Shown: positions 12,563 to 21,734 of the stretch, piece by piece
Position numbering within the stretch: the first letter of the stretch is position 1
How the letters are laid out: each line of letters opens with the position of its first letter
Origin: Zoogloeaceae bacterium
Lineage (GTDB): Bacteria; Pseudomonadota; Gammaproteobacteria; Burkholderiales; Rhodocyclaceae
Assembly: GCA_031290955.1 (NCBI GenBank)
Contig: JAISLJ010000217.1
Span: forward strand, 1-22,343
Direction of reading: 5' to 3'
DNA length: 22,343 nt
Position numbers and translations under genes: made by a program
The notes under the pieces: generated by a model
Seen by the model: the letters and a program-made list of their open reading frames with translations, nothing else
Told to the model about the DNA's origin: nothing
The model's database searches: none

Positions 12563-15097
12563 TCAGGATTCCTTTACGGCTTTCTGCGCCGTCTTTGTCG
12601 CTGCCTTCGCCTTCGGCTCGCGCTTTTCAAATTCAAAGCCGACTTTCCCCTCCTTGTCGACCACCAGAAAGGCGGAGAATTTGCGACCGGTACGCGCGGA
12701 AACGAAATTCCTCAAGAGATCGGTGCGGCCTTCCGCGAGCAGTTTTTGCATCTGTTCGCGTTCGACGGTCTGCAACAAGATGATTTTGCCGGAACGGAAA
12801 TCGCAGTTTTTTTCCGGGCCTACGGCTTTCTCGCAAACATAGACATTGCCGTGGTCGTACACCGCACCGCCACATTTCGGGCATTTGCCGAGCGCTTCCT
12901 GTCCGGAAAAATCCACTGCGGACTGCGCTTCTTCTTCCTTGCTTTGGCCGAAATCAAGTTCCGTCTCGAATTTTTCATTGAGGCGGATTGTCGCGGCAAA
13001 GGGGCGGCCCATGCGATTGCGAAAACCGGTGAGCGGCCCCAGGCTTTTTTCGGTGAGCAGCGTTTCGATTTCCTTCGGCTCGAACTGGCGTCCGGCCACG
13101 ATTTTCCAGAGCGCGAAATCGCAGCCGACGCACTGGAATTTCTTGTAGGTTTCCCGCACCACGCCGCCACATTTGGGACATGGCGTTTCCAGCACGCCAA
13201 AATCGCCGGGAATGGTGTCGGAATCGTAGCTCTTGGCGCGCTCGACGATGTTCTTTGTCATCTCGGCGATTTCCCGCATGAATTCCTCCCGCGAGAGTTC
13301 CCCCTTTTCGATGCGCGCCAGTTTCCATTCCCAATCGCCGGTCAGCTCGGGCGCGGTCAGTTCCCGCACACCCAGGCCGGTGAGGAGGGTGAGGAGCGAG
13401 AACGCCTTGGCCGTCGGAATGAGTTCGCGTCCCTCGCGCAGCATGTATTGCTCGGAGATCAGGTTCTCGATGATCTGCGCCCGGGTGGCAGGTGTGCCCA
13501 GGCCGCGCCCGACCAACGCCGCCTTCAGTTCCTCATCCTCCACCATTTTCCCCGCGCCCTCCATCGCGGAGAGCAGCGTTGCTTCCGAATAGCGCGGCGG
13601 CGGACGGGTTTCCGTGGCGTTCAGGGTCACATCCTCCGTCACGATCTTCTCCCCGGCTTCCAGCGGCGGCAGGTCGCCCGCCGCGCCGCTCTCCGCAGCC
13701 TCCTTGCCGTATACCGCGAGCCAGCCGGGCTGCGTGAGCACCTTGCCTTCCGTCTTGAAGGGGTAGCCTGCCACGCGGGTAATGCGCGTTGTCACCTGAT
13801 ATTCGGCGGCTGGAAAGAAGATAGCCAGGAAACGCTTGACCACGAAATCATAGAGTTTCTGCTCGGCTTCCGAGAGCGTTCCCGGTGCTTGCAGGGTGGG
13901 AATGATGGCAAAGTGGTCGCTCACCTTGGCGTTGTTGAAAATGCGCTTGTTGGGCAACACCCAGTTGCGCGCCAGGATCTGGTGGGCAAAGGGCGCGTAG
14001 CGGGCCAGGAGCACCTCGCTATGGCCCTTGCCGACGCCTTCGCCGGTAAACATGGTGAGCGTCGCCTTCACGGTGGCGAGATAATCTTCCGGCAGGTAGC
14101 GGGAATCCGTGCGGGGATAGGTGAGCACCTTGTGCCGCTCGTAGAGCGCCTGCGCCAGCGACAGCGTGGTCTTGGCGGAAAAGCCGAAGCGGGCGTTGGC
14201 TTCCCGTTGCAGGCTCGTCAAATCAAAAAGCAGCGGCGAGAGCCGGGTTTCCGGCTTTGATTCCTCCGTGGCGCTGCCCGGCTGTCCCAGGCAGGCGGCG
14301 CGGATGGCGGCGGCGGTTTCCTCGCTCCAGATGCGGTCGGCGCGGGCATGCTCGTCATGTTCCTTCCCCCGGAAAGCCTCGTCGAACCATTTGCCAGCGT
14401 ATTCGCCCGCGCGGATGGCGAAGCGGGCTTCCACCTCCCAGTAGGGACGTGCCCGGAAGGCGCGAATCTTCTTCTCGCGCTCGATGACGATGGCCAGCGT
14501 TGGCGTCTGCACCCGGCCCACGGTGGTCAGGTGGAAACCGCCCGTCTTGGAATTGAAGGCGGTCATGGCGCGGGTGCCGTTGATGCCCACCAGCCAGTCG
14601 GATTCGGAACGGCAGATGGCGGCATCGGCCAGGCCCGCCAGGTCGGTTCCGGGCCGCAGGCGTGAAAAACCATCCCGGATCGCCTGCTGGGTCATGGATT
14701 GCAGCCAGAGACGCTGGATGGGCTTCGTGACCTTGGTGTGCCGGGCGATGTGGTTGAAGATCAGTTCTCCCTCGCGGCCCGCGTCACAGGCGTTGATGAG
14801 GCCATCGATGTCCTTCCTCTTGATGAGCCGGGTGAGGACTTTCAGGCGGCTTTCGGTCTTCTCAATGGGTTTCAGGGCGAAATGCGGCGGGATTACCGGC
14901 AGGTGCGTGAACGTCCATTTGCCGCGCTTCACCTCGTATTCCTCCGGACAGGCCAGTTCCAGCAGGTGACCGACAGCGGAGGAGATGACGTAATCGTCGC
15001 TCTCGAAGTAGTCGTCTTTCTTGGCGAAGCCGCCCAGCGCCCGGGCAATATCGGAAGCGACCGACGGTTTTTCTGCGATGATGAGTTTTTTACCCAT
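12563..15097 (-). CDS. topB: DNA topoisomerase III
   Basis: This type IA topoisomerase of 844 residues breaks and passes single strands to relax or decatenate DNA. The TOPRIM domain occupies about 1-140 (IIAEKPSVA with E9, CDAGREGEL around 104-112). The catalytic tyrosine is Y327 in LTYPRTDSRY. The C-terminus carries two four-cysteine zinc clusters (CPKCGG...CVGC and CPKCGG...C...C) separated by a topoisomerase C-terminal repeat, then a Lys/Ala-rich tail. That makes it longer than E. coli TopB (about 650) and typical of the betaproteobacterial form. I chose the ATG giving MGKKLIIAEKPS, the usual family start; an ATG eight codons earlier exists. The ribosome-binding site is weak. It follows dprA and precedes the macrodomain gene. 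Confidence 0.92.
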   Translation of the reverse strand: MGKKLIIAEKPSVASDIARALGGFAKKDDYFESDDYVISSAVGHLLELACPEEYEVKRGKWTFTHLPVIPPHFALKPIEKTESRLKVLTRLIKRKDIDGLINACDAGREGELIFNHIARHTKVTKPIQRLWLQSMTQQAIRDGFSRLRPGTDLAGLADAAICRSESDWLVGINGTRAMTAFNSKTGGFHLTTVGRVQTPTLAIVIEREKKIRAFRARPYWEVEARFAIRAGEYAGKWFDEAFRGKEHDEHARADRIWSEETAAAIRAACLGQPGSATEESKPETRLSPLLFDLTSLQREANARFGFSAKTTLSLAQALYERHKVLTYPRTDSRYLPEDYLATVKATLTMFTGEGVGKGHSEVLLARYAPFAHQILARNWVLPNKRIFNNAKVSDHFAIIPTLQAPGTLSEAEQKLYDFVVKRFLAIFFPAAEYQVTTRITRVAGYPFKTEGKVLTQPGWLAVYGKEAAESGAAGDLPPLEAGEKIVTEDVTLNATETRPPPRYSEATLLSAMEGAGKMVEDEELKAALVGRGLGTPATRAQIIENLISEQYMLREGRELIPTAKAFSLLTLLTGLGVRELTAPELTGDWEWKLARIEKGELSREEFMREIAEMTKNIVERAKSYDSDTIPGDFGVLETPCPKCGGVVRETYKKFQCVGCDFALWKIVAGRQFEPKEIETLLTEKSLGPLTGFRNRMGRPFAATIRLNEKFETELDFGQSKEEEAQSAVDFSGQEALGKCPKCGGAVYDHGNVYVCEKAVGPEKNCDFRSGKIILLQTVEREQMQKLLAEGRTDLLRNFVSARTGRKFSAFLVVDKEGKVGFEFEKREPKAKAATKTAQKAVKES

Positions 15098-15139
15098 GAG
15101 GGATTTCCAGCCAGAGGCCAAGTAACAAAGTGCGACGGA

Positions 15140-15169
15140 TAATAGAATGCGAAGGCCGAAGGCCGCAAG
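15140..15169 (-). promoter_or_regulatory. Candidate sigma-70 promoter for topB
   Basis: On the minus strand TTGCGG (15169-15164), an 18-base spacer and TATTAT (15145-15140) lie about 43 bp upstream of the topB start codon. The -10 box matches five of six; the -35 box is weak. The spacer is itself a GC-rich short repeat (GGCCTTC twice). Confidence 0.4.
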
Positions 15170-15225
15170 GTGCGCGCGCCAATTTTTCCGGAATTTTTTG
15201 CAAGCCGGGGATTTTCCGGCGTCTT

Positions 15226-16398
15226 TCAGAGTCGCTGGTAACGGTTGCCCGGCAGATTGGCGATGCGGCCCGCCAGTTCCAGATCCATGAGAAGGGCCAG
15301 CAGCGCTTCCGTCGCCAGGCCGGTACGCAGCGCCAGTTCATCCAGCGTGGTCGGATCATGCCCCAGGTTTTGCAGGATTTCCGCTTCCTGCGGCGTTACC
15401 TCTGGTGGAAGCGCGGCGGGTTCCGTCCGGGGCGCGGGGATGGGTTGCGGAAGCCGTTGCGCTCCGGGCCGGGATATCGGTCGCGCCGTGGGCGGGAGCG
15501 CGCCTGGCGTCTGGCTGCCACCCAGTTCCTCCAGGATGTCCTCCGCCGTCTCCACCAGTTTCGCGCCCTGCCGAATCAGGCGATGGCAGCCACGCGAGAC
15601 CGGCGAATGAATGGAGCCAGGAATGGCGAACACTTCCCGCCCCTGTTCTCCGGCAAGTCGGGCGGTAATCAGGGAGCCGCTTCCCAGCGCCGCCTCCACG
15701 ATCAGGACGCCCTGCGAGAGGCCGGAAATGATGCGGTTGCGGCGCGGAAAGTTTTCCGCAATCGCCGGAGTCCCCAGCGGAAACTCCGAGAGAATCGCGC
15801 CGTGTTCGAGAATCTGTTGGGCCAGTGCCTTGTGCCGCGCCGGGTAGAGGCGATCCACTCCGGTGCCGACCACGGCGAGCGTCGTTCCGTTTGCTTCCAG
15901 TGCGCCCTGATGCGCTGCGGCGTCGATCCCCAAGGCCAGGCCGCTCACGATGTTCCAGCCGGAGCGGGCAAGCGTCGCCGCGAAATCCCGCGCCGTCTTC
16001 AGCCCCTGCGGCGTCGCGTTGCGACTCCCGACAATGGAAAGCGCCGGGCGCGACAAGACGGCAAGATTCCCGCGCGCGTACAGGAGGGTTGGCGGATCGG
16101 GGATGTGCAGGAGTTGTTGCGGGTAGTCGGCATCGGCCAGCGTCAGGATGCGGTTTCCCGGCTGCTTCGCCCAAAGCAAAGCCGCCTCGATCTGGGCGGC
16201 CTTCGCGTCTGCTGCTGCAAAAAACGGCTCGGCCTTTGCGCCAAGCACCGCTTCCACGGCAACCCGGCCCGCCGAGAAAATCCGCTCGGGCAGGCCGAAT
16301 GCCTTCAGGAGTTTCCTTTGGCTCTCCCGGCCGATGCCGGGAATCAGGGTGAGCCGCAGCCAGGCGGCCAGACCCTGATCCTCTTCCGGCTGCGCCAA
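15226..16398 (-). CDS. dprA: DNA processing protein DprA
   Basis: DprA loads RecA on incoming single-stranded DNA during natural transformation. The protein has 390 residues: an N-terminal SAM-like helical region (1-90), the Rossmann-fold core with SIVGSRNATPQGL, SGLALGIDAAAHQGAL and VVGTGVDRLYP (about 110-190), a second core segment FPRRNRIISGLSQGVLIVEA, then a Pro-rich linker (about 300-345) and a C-terminal winged-helix DML1-like domain. The start codon is TTG, two bases after the stop of the upstream LysM gene, so translation is probably coupled. The order LysM protein, dprA, topB is conserved in many Betaproteobacteria. The small smg (DUF494) gene that often sits between dprA and topB is missing here. 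Confidence 0.92.
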   Translation of the reverse strand: MAQPEEDQGLAAWLRLTLIPGIGRESQRKLLKAFGLPERIFSAGRVAVEAVLGAKAEPFFAAADAKAAQIEAALLWAKQPGNRILTLADADYPQQLLHIPDPPTLLYARGNLAVLSRPALSIVGSRNATPQGLKTARDFAATLARSGWNIVSGLALGIDAAAHQGALEANGTTLAVVGTGVDRLYPARHKALAQQILEHGAILSEFPLGTPAIAENFPRRNRIISGLSQGVLIVEAALGSGSLITARLAGEQGREVFAIPGSIHSPVSRGCHRLIRQGAKLVETAEDILEELGGSQTPGALPPTARPISRPGAQRLPQPIPAPRTEPAALPPEVTPQEAEILQNLGHDPTTLDELALRTGLATEALLALLMDLELAGRIANLPGNRYQRL

Positions 16399-16400
16399 GG

Positions 16401-17414
16401 TCAGGGATTCTTGACGCTGTCGCCCAACGTGATTGGTCGTTCCGATTCCATGACCAAAGCGTAGGCGACATGATCGAAGACCCGGAACACGAAAGCGATG
16501 CCATAGCGCAATTCCGGCAGCTTGATGCTCTCGCCCTTATACACGGTGGAACGGTGTGTGAAGAGCCCCAGCACATGGCCTTTCTCGATGCCGTCCTGCG
16601 CGCCCAAATTGATGGCGATGACCGAATCCTTGCCGCCGGAACTCACGCCGCCATGCACGGAGACGATGACGCCATCAATATCCTGCGTCACGGTGTGCGG
16701 CATGTAGGGCGCCAGGCTGGGTTCCTCCGCCGGGATGAGCAGGTTCCCCGGCTGGATTTCCTCCTTGGCGCTGACAACCTTCAGGATGGCGATCTCACCG
16801 CGTTGCGTGACTTCCGCCGTGCCCAGGAACACCGCCTCATAGGCCAGCACCTCGTTATTACGCGGATTCTTGATGGCGGTGCCCGGACGATAGACATGCC
16901 ACTTGATCTCATCGGTCACGAGGCCCCGGACAAAGATATCGTCGCCATTTCCCGCCATCACGCGCGATTCTGGCGTACTGATGACGACTGGCGCGTTTTG
17001 CAGCTCGTTTTCCCCAACGATCAGGGGCTGCGAGATAAAGGGCGCGATGATGTGCACGGGAATGGAAGGAATTTCCTTCTCGACCGGCTCGGCATGCACT
17101 TCCGGCGTCAGGCGCTTGGCAATGCGCAGGCGAGGATCGCCGCCCGAGAGATCAAGCACGATCACATTGCCCGGATAGATGCGGTGCGGATTCTTGATCT
17201 GAGGCTTGTTGAGACCCCAGATCTCGGGCCAGCGCCAAGGCTTTTCCAGGAAACGCCCGGCGATATCCCAGAGCGTGTCGCCCTTGACGACCACATAGGT
17301 GGTCGGAGCGTTCGGCGCCAGCTTGAGCGGGTCGGTTGCGGGTTCGGCTGCAATGGCGGCACTGGAAATGGCAGCCGCCACAGCCAGAAGAAGGGTGGAT
17401 ATAATACGGGACAT
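16401..17414 (-). CDS. Exported LysM-domain protein
   Basis: This 337-residue protein has a classical signal peptide (MSRIISTLLLAVAAAISSAAIAAEP) and a single LysM domain (about 38-90: TTYVVVKGDTLWDIAGRF, IWGLNKPQIKNPHRIYPGN), so it should bind peptidoglycan in the periplasm. The rest has no motif I can name; it contains repeated GNLL/GHVLG-type beta-rich segments. The start is fixed by GAGGAA upstream of the ATG. This uncharacterised LysM family is routinely found upstream of dprA and divergent from def-fmt in Betaproteobacteria, which matches the layout here. The stop is two bases before the dprA start. Confidence 0.9.
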   Translation of the reverse strand: MSRIISTLLLAVAAAISSAAIAAEPATDPLKLAPNAPTTYVVVKGDTLWDIAGRFLEKPWRWPEIWGLNKPQIKNPHRIYPGNVIVLDLSGGDPRLRIAKRLTPEVHAEPVEKEIPSIPVHIIAPFISQPLIVGENELQNAPVVISTPESRVMAGNGDDIFVRGLVTDEIKWHVYRPGTAIKNPRNNEVLAYEAVFLGTAEVTQRGEIAILKVVSAKEEIQPGNLLIPAEEPSLAPYMPHTVTQDIDGVIVSVHGGVSSGGKDSVIAINLGAQDGIEKGHVLGLFTHRSTVYKGESIKLPELRYGIAFVFRVFDHVAYALVMESERPITLGDSVKNP

Positions 17415-17506
17415 GAACAATTCCTCGCTGACCGTGAAACATACAATGCCCCCAAGTTCCCAGGAAACAGCGCGAGAACCACCAGGAGCGCCACATGACG
17501 TTACAA

Positions 17507-17515
17507 TGCTAGAAT
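17507..17515 (+). promoter_or_regulatory. Extended -10 promoter for def-fmt
   Basis: TG-C-TAGAAT is an extended -10 element; no good -35 is visible. Transcription would begin near 17522, giving a leader of about 40 nt. The same TGCTAGAAT string forms the -10 region of the waaC promoter. Confidence 0.45.
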
Positions 17516-17561
17516 ATTTCGAGATTTTGCCCGTAATAACCTGATTAAGCAAGCATTTGTT

Positions 17562-18071
17562 ATGGCTATCCTGCCCATCCTGCACTACCCCGATGCGCGT
17601 CTCAAGACGGTCGCAAAGCCTGTAACCCGCGTCGATGCAGGCATTCGCGCCCTCGTGACCGACATGGCCGAGACCATGTACGCCGCTCCCGGCATTGGCT
17701 TGGCTGCAACACAGGTCGATGTACACCAGCAGGTGGTCGTGATCGATCTCTCCGAAACCCACGATCAGCTCCTGATCCTCATCAACCCGCGGATCCTCGC
17801 AAGGGACGGGCTTTCCGTGCAGGAAGAAGGCTGCCTTTCCGTGCCTGGCATCTACGAGAAGGTCGAGCGGGCGGCCACGGTGCGCGCCGAATACCTGGAT
17901 CTCGAAGGCAAGGCCCAGAGCCTGGAGGCGGAGGGCTTGCTGGCCGTCTGCATCCAGCATGAGATCGATCACCTGCAAGGCAAGGTCTTCGTGGAACGCC
18001 TCTCGCGCCTGAAACAAATGCGCATCCGGGACAAGATCGCCAAAAAGGCCAACGACAAGGACCAGGCATGA
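17562..18071 (+). CDS. def: Peptide deformylase
   Basis: This metalloenzyme removes the N-formyl group from nascent proteins in the cytoplasm. It has 169 residues, the normal length. All three family motifs are intact: motif 1 GIGLAATQ (44-51), motif 2 EEGCLS (88-93) with metal ligand C91, and motif 3 QHEIDHL (132-138) with ligands H133 and H137 and catalytic E134. I see no clear Shine-Dalgarno before the ATG, which is preceded by an AT-rich leader. Its stop overlaps the fmt start by four bases (ATGA), so the two are translationally coupled. Its gene is divergent from the LysM-dprA group, a conserved arrangement. Confidence 0.96.
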   Translation: MAILPILHYPDARLKTVAKPVTRVDAGIRALVTDMAETMYAAPGIGLAATQVDVHQQVVVIDLSETHDQLLILINPRILARDGLSVQEEGCLSVPGIYEKVERAATVRAEYLDLEGKAQSLEAEGLLAVCIQHEIDHLQGKVFVERLSRLKQMRIRDKIAKKANDKDQA

Positions 18072-18994
18072 AACTTCTCTTTGCCGGTACGCCGGAATTC
18101 GCCGCCACCGCGCTTGCCGCCCTGCTTGCGGCGGGGCATGAGATTCCCCTCTCCCTGACACAGCCAGACCGTCCGGCGGGCCGCGGCATGCGCCTGCAAG
18201 CTTCGCCCGTCAAGGTGTTGTCGATACGCAACAATCTGCCGGTCTCGCAGCCCCTTTCCCTCCGGAACGCGCCCGACCTCGCGGCGGAACTTGCCAGTTT
18301 CGGGGCCGAAGCCATGATCGTGGCTGCCTATGGCCTCATCCTGCCGCCGGAGATTCTCGCGCTCTTTCCTTTGGGCTGCATCAACATCCATGCCTCCCTG
18401 TTGCCGCGCTGGCGCGGCGCGGCGCCGATCCAGCGCGCCATTCTGGCGGGCGACACGGAAACCGGAATTTCCATCATGCGCATGGAAGCCGGGCTGGATA
18501 CCGGCCCGGTGCTCGCCCAGCGCCGCATCGCCATCGCCGCCGACGAGACTGCCGCAAGCCTGCATGACCGTCTGGCCGCCCTGGGCGCGGCCCTGTTGCT
18601 GGAAACCCTGCCGCGCCTTGCGGAGGCTGGCGCGGTGCAGCCGGAAACCGGCGCGACCTACGCCGCCCGGATCGACAAGGCCGAAGCGAAGATCGATTGG
18701 CGGGCAGACGCCCGCGAACTGGAACGGAAAATCCGCGCCTTCAATCCCTTTCCCGCAGCACAGACCCGCCTTGACGGTGCGCCACTGAAAATCTGGCGCG
18801 CCCGCGTTTTCCCCGAGGCAACCGGAAGCCAAACACCGGGGATGGTGCTGGCAAGCAGGGAGACGGGCTTGCTGGTCGCCTGCGGTACAGGGGCGCTCCT
18901 CCTGGAGGAACTGCAAGGCGCGGGTGGAAAACGCCTCGCTGCCCCCGATTTTCTGCGCGGACACACCATCGCGCCGGGGAAAATTTTGGGTTGA
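18068..18994 (+). CDS. fmt: Methionyl-tRNA formyltransferase
   Basis: This enzyme transfers a formyl group from 10-formyltetrahydrofolate to Met-tRNA(fMet), the partner reaction to def. It has 308 residues with the N-terminal Rossmann-type catalytic domain (MKLLFAGTPEFAA start). The catalytic triad region is N107 and H109 in INIHASLLPRWRGAAPI and D145 in AGLDTGPV. The C-terminal OB-like domain begins near 205 (KIRAFNPFPAAQT). The start overlaps the def stop. It converges with waaA across a gap of about 210 bp. Confidence 0.96.
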   Translation: MKLLFAGTPEFAATALAALLAAGHEIPLSLTQPDRPAGRGMRLQASPVKVLSIRNNLPVSQPLSLRNAPDLAAELASFGAEAMIVAAYGLILPPEILALFPLGCINIHASLLPRWRGAAPIQRAILAGDTETGISIMRMEAGLDTGPVLAQRRIAIAADETAASLHDRLAALGAALLLETLPRLAEAGAVQPETGATYAARIDKAEAKIDWRADARELERKIRAFNPFPAAQTRLDGAPLKIWRARVFPEATGSQTPGMVLASRETGLLVACGTGALLLEELQGAGGKRLAAPDFLRGHTIAPGKILG

Positions 18995-19106
18995 GTCCTG
19001 CGGACGGCAGCTTGTTCCCGGAAACGAAGGCGGGAAGACCGGTCCCTTGGCGCACAGGGCATGGAATGGTGCATGTTCCGAGAGAAACGGAGCGTTTTCC
19101 ACCGAG

Positions 19107-19130
19107 AAAAATGATCGTATCCCGGACGAT
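19107..19130 (-). terminator. Possible terminator after waaA
   Basis: On the minus strand ATCGT (19130-19126) pairs with ACGAT (19118-19114) around a seven-base loop, followed after one base by a run of five T. It lies about 75 bp past the waaA stop, in the gap convergent with fmt. Confidence 0.4.
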
Positions 19131-19205
19131 TCGATCCTGGCGGAAATAGAGGAAGCGTTGCGACAGATGCGCGGTGTACCGCAATGCGATTGTGCCGGGA
19201 ACGTT

Positions 19206-20564
19206 TCAAGCATCGGCATCCGGCGTGGCGTTGGGAGCGGGATGTCCGATGCCCGCATGGGCAAGGATGCGCATGATGCGTTTTGTCGCGCCGCGATGAC
19301 GCGCGGCGAACGCGAGACCAGCGTGGCGCATGGCTTCCCGGGCGGCAGGGGCGGCGGCAAGTTCCCGCAGCGCCTCCAGCAGGGCGTCGGCGTCGGCAAT
19401 CCGGCGCGCCGCGCCTTGGGAAATGGCGCTCTGGCTTGCTTCGGCGAAGTTGAACGTGTGGGGGCCAACGAGCGCCGGACAGCCACAGGCGGCGGCCTCG
19501 ATCAGGTTTTGTCCGCCCAGGGGCAGGAGGCTGCCGCCAATGAAGGCAACATCGGCAAGCCGATAGTAGGCGGGCATCTCCCCCATGCTGTCCCCCAGCC
19601 AGACCGCGTTTTCCGGCTCCGGCAATCCCTGGCTGCGACGCTGGCAGGAAAAGCCCTGGGCGCGGATTGCCCCGGCAACGGCCAGGAAGCGTTCCGGATG
19701 GCGCGGCACGAGCACGAGCAGGATTTCTGGATGATGCAGGTGCAGGCGGCGCAGGATATCCAGGAGCAAATCCTCCTCTCCCGCCCGTGTGCTCGCCGCC
19801 AGCCAGACAAAACGCGCCCCGACATGCGCGCGCCAGGCATCGCCCAAGTCGAGGAGCGCTGCGTCCGGGGCAACGTCAAACTTGAGATTGCCACACACTG
19901 TGACCCGCTGCGCGCCCAGGGCCATGAGGCGGCGGGCGTCCGAGCGCGTCTGGGCGGCAACGGCGGCAAGACTTGCCAGCGCCGGGCGCGTGAGCGCCCC
20001 GAAGCGGGCATAGCCCCGCGCCGAACGTCGGGAAAGGCGGGCGTTGACTAGGAACATCGGCAAATGGCGGCGGCGGGCGGCAAACATCAGGTTGGGCCAG
20101 ATTTCCGTTTCCATCAGGATGCCCGCGGCTGGTCGGAAGTGATCGAGGAAGCGAGCCACCGCGCCCGGAACATCGTAGGGTAAATAGAGCCGCTGGATGC
20201 GCGGATCATCGCCGTACAGGAGCCGGGCCGTCTCCCGCCCGGTGGGCGTCATCGCCGTGAGGAGCAGGCGGCACTCCGGCAGGGCGGCGAGCAGCGCCCG
20301 CACGAGCGGTTCGGCGGCGCGGGTCTCGCCCACGGAAACGGCATGCAGCCAGATGCGCGGCGCGGCAGGAGGCGAGGCCGGATCACAGGAAGAACGGGAA
20401 TAAAATCCCCAACGCTCGCCCCAGTGGCGCAGGTAGGCAGGCTGGCGCATGCCGCGCCACAAAAGCCGCAGGCATACCCACGGCGTTGCCAGACAGAGGC
20501 AAACAACATAGCAAATCCGCGCCATGCCTGCGCACGATGGGCGGCTTTTGCGTTCTGCGCTCAT
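19206..20564 (-). CDS. waaA: 3-deoxy-D-manno-octulosonic acid (Kdo) transferase
   Basis: WaaA attaches Kdo to lipid A precursor at the inner-membrane face during LPS synthesis. The protein has 452 residues. It shows an N-terminal hydrophobic anchor (about 15-35), the GT30 acceptor domain with HAVSVGET (E80 is the likely catalytic base by family analogy) and GILMETEIWPNL, and a C-terminal GT-B nucleotide-binding domain with LVPRHPERF, GDSMGEMPAYY and the FIGGSLLPLGGQNLIEAA stretch typical of Kdo transferases. The start ATG overlaps the waaC stop (ATGA), which supports this start over an in-frame ATG 13 codons later. It forms an operon with waaC. Strand asymmetry produces long antisense frames that are not genes. 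Confidence 0.94.
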   Translation of the reverse strand: MSAERKSRPSCAGMARICYVVCLCLATPWVCLRLLWRGMRQPAYLRHWGERWGFYSRSSCDPASPPAAPRIWLHAVSVGETRAAEPLVRALLAALPECRLLLTAMTPTGRETARLLYGDDPRIQRLYLPYDVPGAVARFLDHFRPAAGILMETEIWPNLMFAARRRHLPMFLVNARLSRRSARGYARFGALTRPALASLAAVAAQTRSDARRLMALGAQRVTVCGNLKFDVAPDAALLDLGDAWRAHVGARFVWLAASTRAGEEDLLLDILRRLHLHHPEILLVLVPRHPERFLAVAGAIRAQGFSCQRRSQGLPEPENAVWLGDSMGEMPAYYRLADVAFIGGSLLPLGGQNLIEAAACGCPALVGPHTFNFAEASQSAISQGAARRIADADALLEALRELAAAPAAREAMRHAGLAFAARHRGATKRIMRILAHAGIGHPAPNATPDADA

Positions 20565-21589
20565 GAGTTGGCCCCCGCGCTCCCCGGCGCGGACGGGTTC
20601 GCCAGCAAGGGTTCGAGTTCCTGCAACACGGCCTCGACCGTGGGCATGCGCGTCCTGCCGCCCAGGTTTCGGTGCCAGGAAGCGCCCAGGACGCCGGTCA
20701 GGCCGGGATCAGTCGCGGTATAGAGAGCGAGGGTTGGCGTCCGCATGGCGACGGCCAGATGCGTAAGTCCCGTATCCACGCCCACGACCAGCCGCGCGCA
20801 AAAGAGCAAATCCGCAAGCGCGGCAAGCGACATGGGCGGCACGGCCTGCGCTCCGGAAATCTGCTCGGCCAGCCTGCGGGCGCGTTGCCGTTCCCGGAAA
20901 CTGCCGCCGGGAAAGAGCGGCACAAGCCCGCGCCGCGCCAGCGCCCGGCCCAACGCCACCCAGTTTTCCTCCGGCCAGAGCTTGTCATCGCGGCTGCTGG
21001 CGGTAAGGAGCACGGCGGAAGCCCCGCATCCCCGCGTCCGGCCCAGGGTGAGGCCGTAATCCGGCTCCGGCTCCGGCATGTGGCCCAGAGCCGCCGCCGC
21101 CAGACGACGATTGCGTTCCACGGCGTGCAAGTCCCTGGGGACGAAAAAAGCATCATCGTAGAAGCGGGCAGCCCAAGATTCGCGCGCGCATGCGGCGGAA
21201 AACCCGACCTTGCGTCCGCGCGTGGCATGGACGACCAAGGCGCTTTTCAGGAGGCCCTGTGTATCGAGCACGAGATCATAGGATTCCTCCGCCAGCCGCC
21301 GCCGCGTCGCCCGGATTTCCCGCCAGGTCGCCAAGGAAAGCGGTTTCCCGCGCCAGCGCCGGAAGGCGACGGGAATCACTGCGCGCACACCGGGATGCAG
21401 CCGGGGAATCCCCGCGAATCCCTCCTCCGCCACCCAATCGACCACCACACCAGGAAACGCCTTCTGCAAATCGCCAACCACCGGAAGATTGTGAATGACA
21501 TCCCCCAGGGAAGAAGTCTTGACCAGCAAAACCCGGCGCGGAACAGACAAAACCGCGCCAGACGGGGAAGCGGAACCAGACATGGACAT
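20561..21589 (-). CDS. waaC: LPS heptosyltransferase I
   Basis: WaaC transfers the first L-glycero-D-manno-heptose onto Kdo of the LPS inner core. About 342 residues from the chosen start; a GT9-family enzyme. Key stretches are RRVLLVKTSSLGDVIHNLPVV near the N-terminus (the SLGDVIH motif is diagnostic), DWVAEEGFAGIPRLHP, SRDDKLWPEENW, and GVDTGLTHLAVAMRTPTLALYTATDP near the C-terminus, where nucleotide-sugar binding occurs. Two ATGs (21589 and 21583) lie in MSMSGSAS; neither has a good ribosome-binding site, so the start is uncertain within a few codons. The longer open frame upstream reaches past the promoter and is unlikely to be translated. waaA follows with a four-base overlap. Confidence 0.93.
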   Translation of the reverse strand: MSMSGSASPSGAVLSVPRRVLLVKTSSLGDVIHNLPVVGDLQKAFPGVVVDWVAEEGFAGIPRLHPGVRAVIPVAFRRWRGKPLSLATWREIRATRRRLAEESYDLVLDTQGLLKSALVVHATRGRKVGFSAACARESWAARFYDDAFFVPRDLHAVERNRRLAAAALGHMPEPEPDYGLTLGRTRGCGASAVLLTASSRDDKLWPEENWVALGRALARRGLVPLFPGGSFRERQRARRLAEQISGAQAVPPMSLAALADLLFCARLVVGVDTGLTHLAVAMRTPTLALYTATDPGLTGVLGASWHRNLGGRTRMPTVEAVLQELEPLLANPSAPGSAGANS

Positions 21590-21635
21590 CAGGACACATC
21601 CGCGAAAAGGAAAAGGCGGCCTCGCAAAAGCGGGC

Positions 21636-21664
21636 ATTCTAGCAATTCGGAGGGCGGGTGTCAG
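21636..21664 (-). promoter_or_regulatory. Sigma-70 promoter for waaC-waaA
   Basis: On the minus strand CTGACA (21664-21659), a 17-base spacer and TAGAAT (21641-21636) match the consensus at five of six positions each, and the -10 is extended (TGC before TAGAAT). The start would be near 21629, about 40 nt before waaC. Confidence 0.7.
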
Positions 21665-21734
21665 GAAACAATCATGTTTGCGCCAAGGCAACCACACTAT
21701 ATCCCTTTTGGTTCCTGCCTGCGACGCGGCGGCG

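Noticed and set aside
12515..14260. A 581-codon plus-strand frame antisense to topB
   Set aside because: Shadow of topB, whose catalytic and zinc motifs are intact on the other strand; no domain is visible in the antisense product.
15204..15220. Terminator after dprA
   Set aside because: A GCCGG/CCGGC hairpin exists, but on the minus strand it is followed by an A-rich, not T-rich, stretch.
17969..19486. A 505-codon minus-strand frame across fmt and into waaA
   Set aside because: It overlaps def-fmt antisense and waaA in another frame; no family features.
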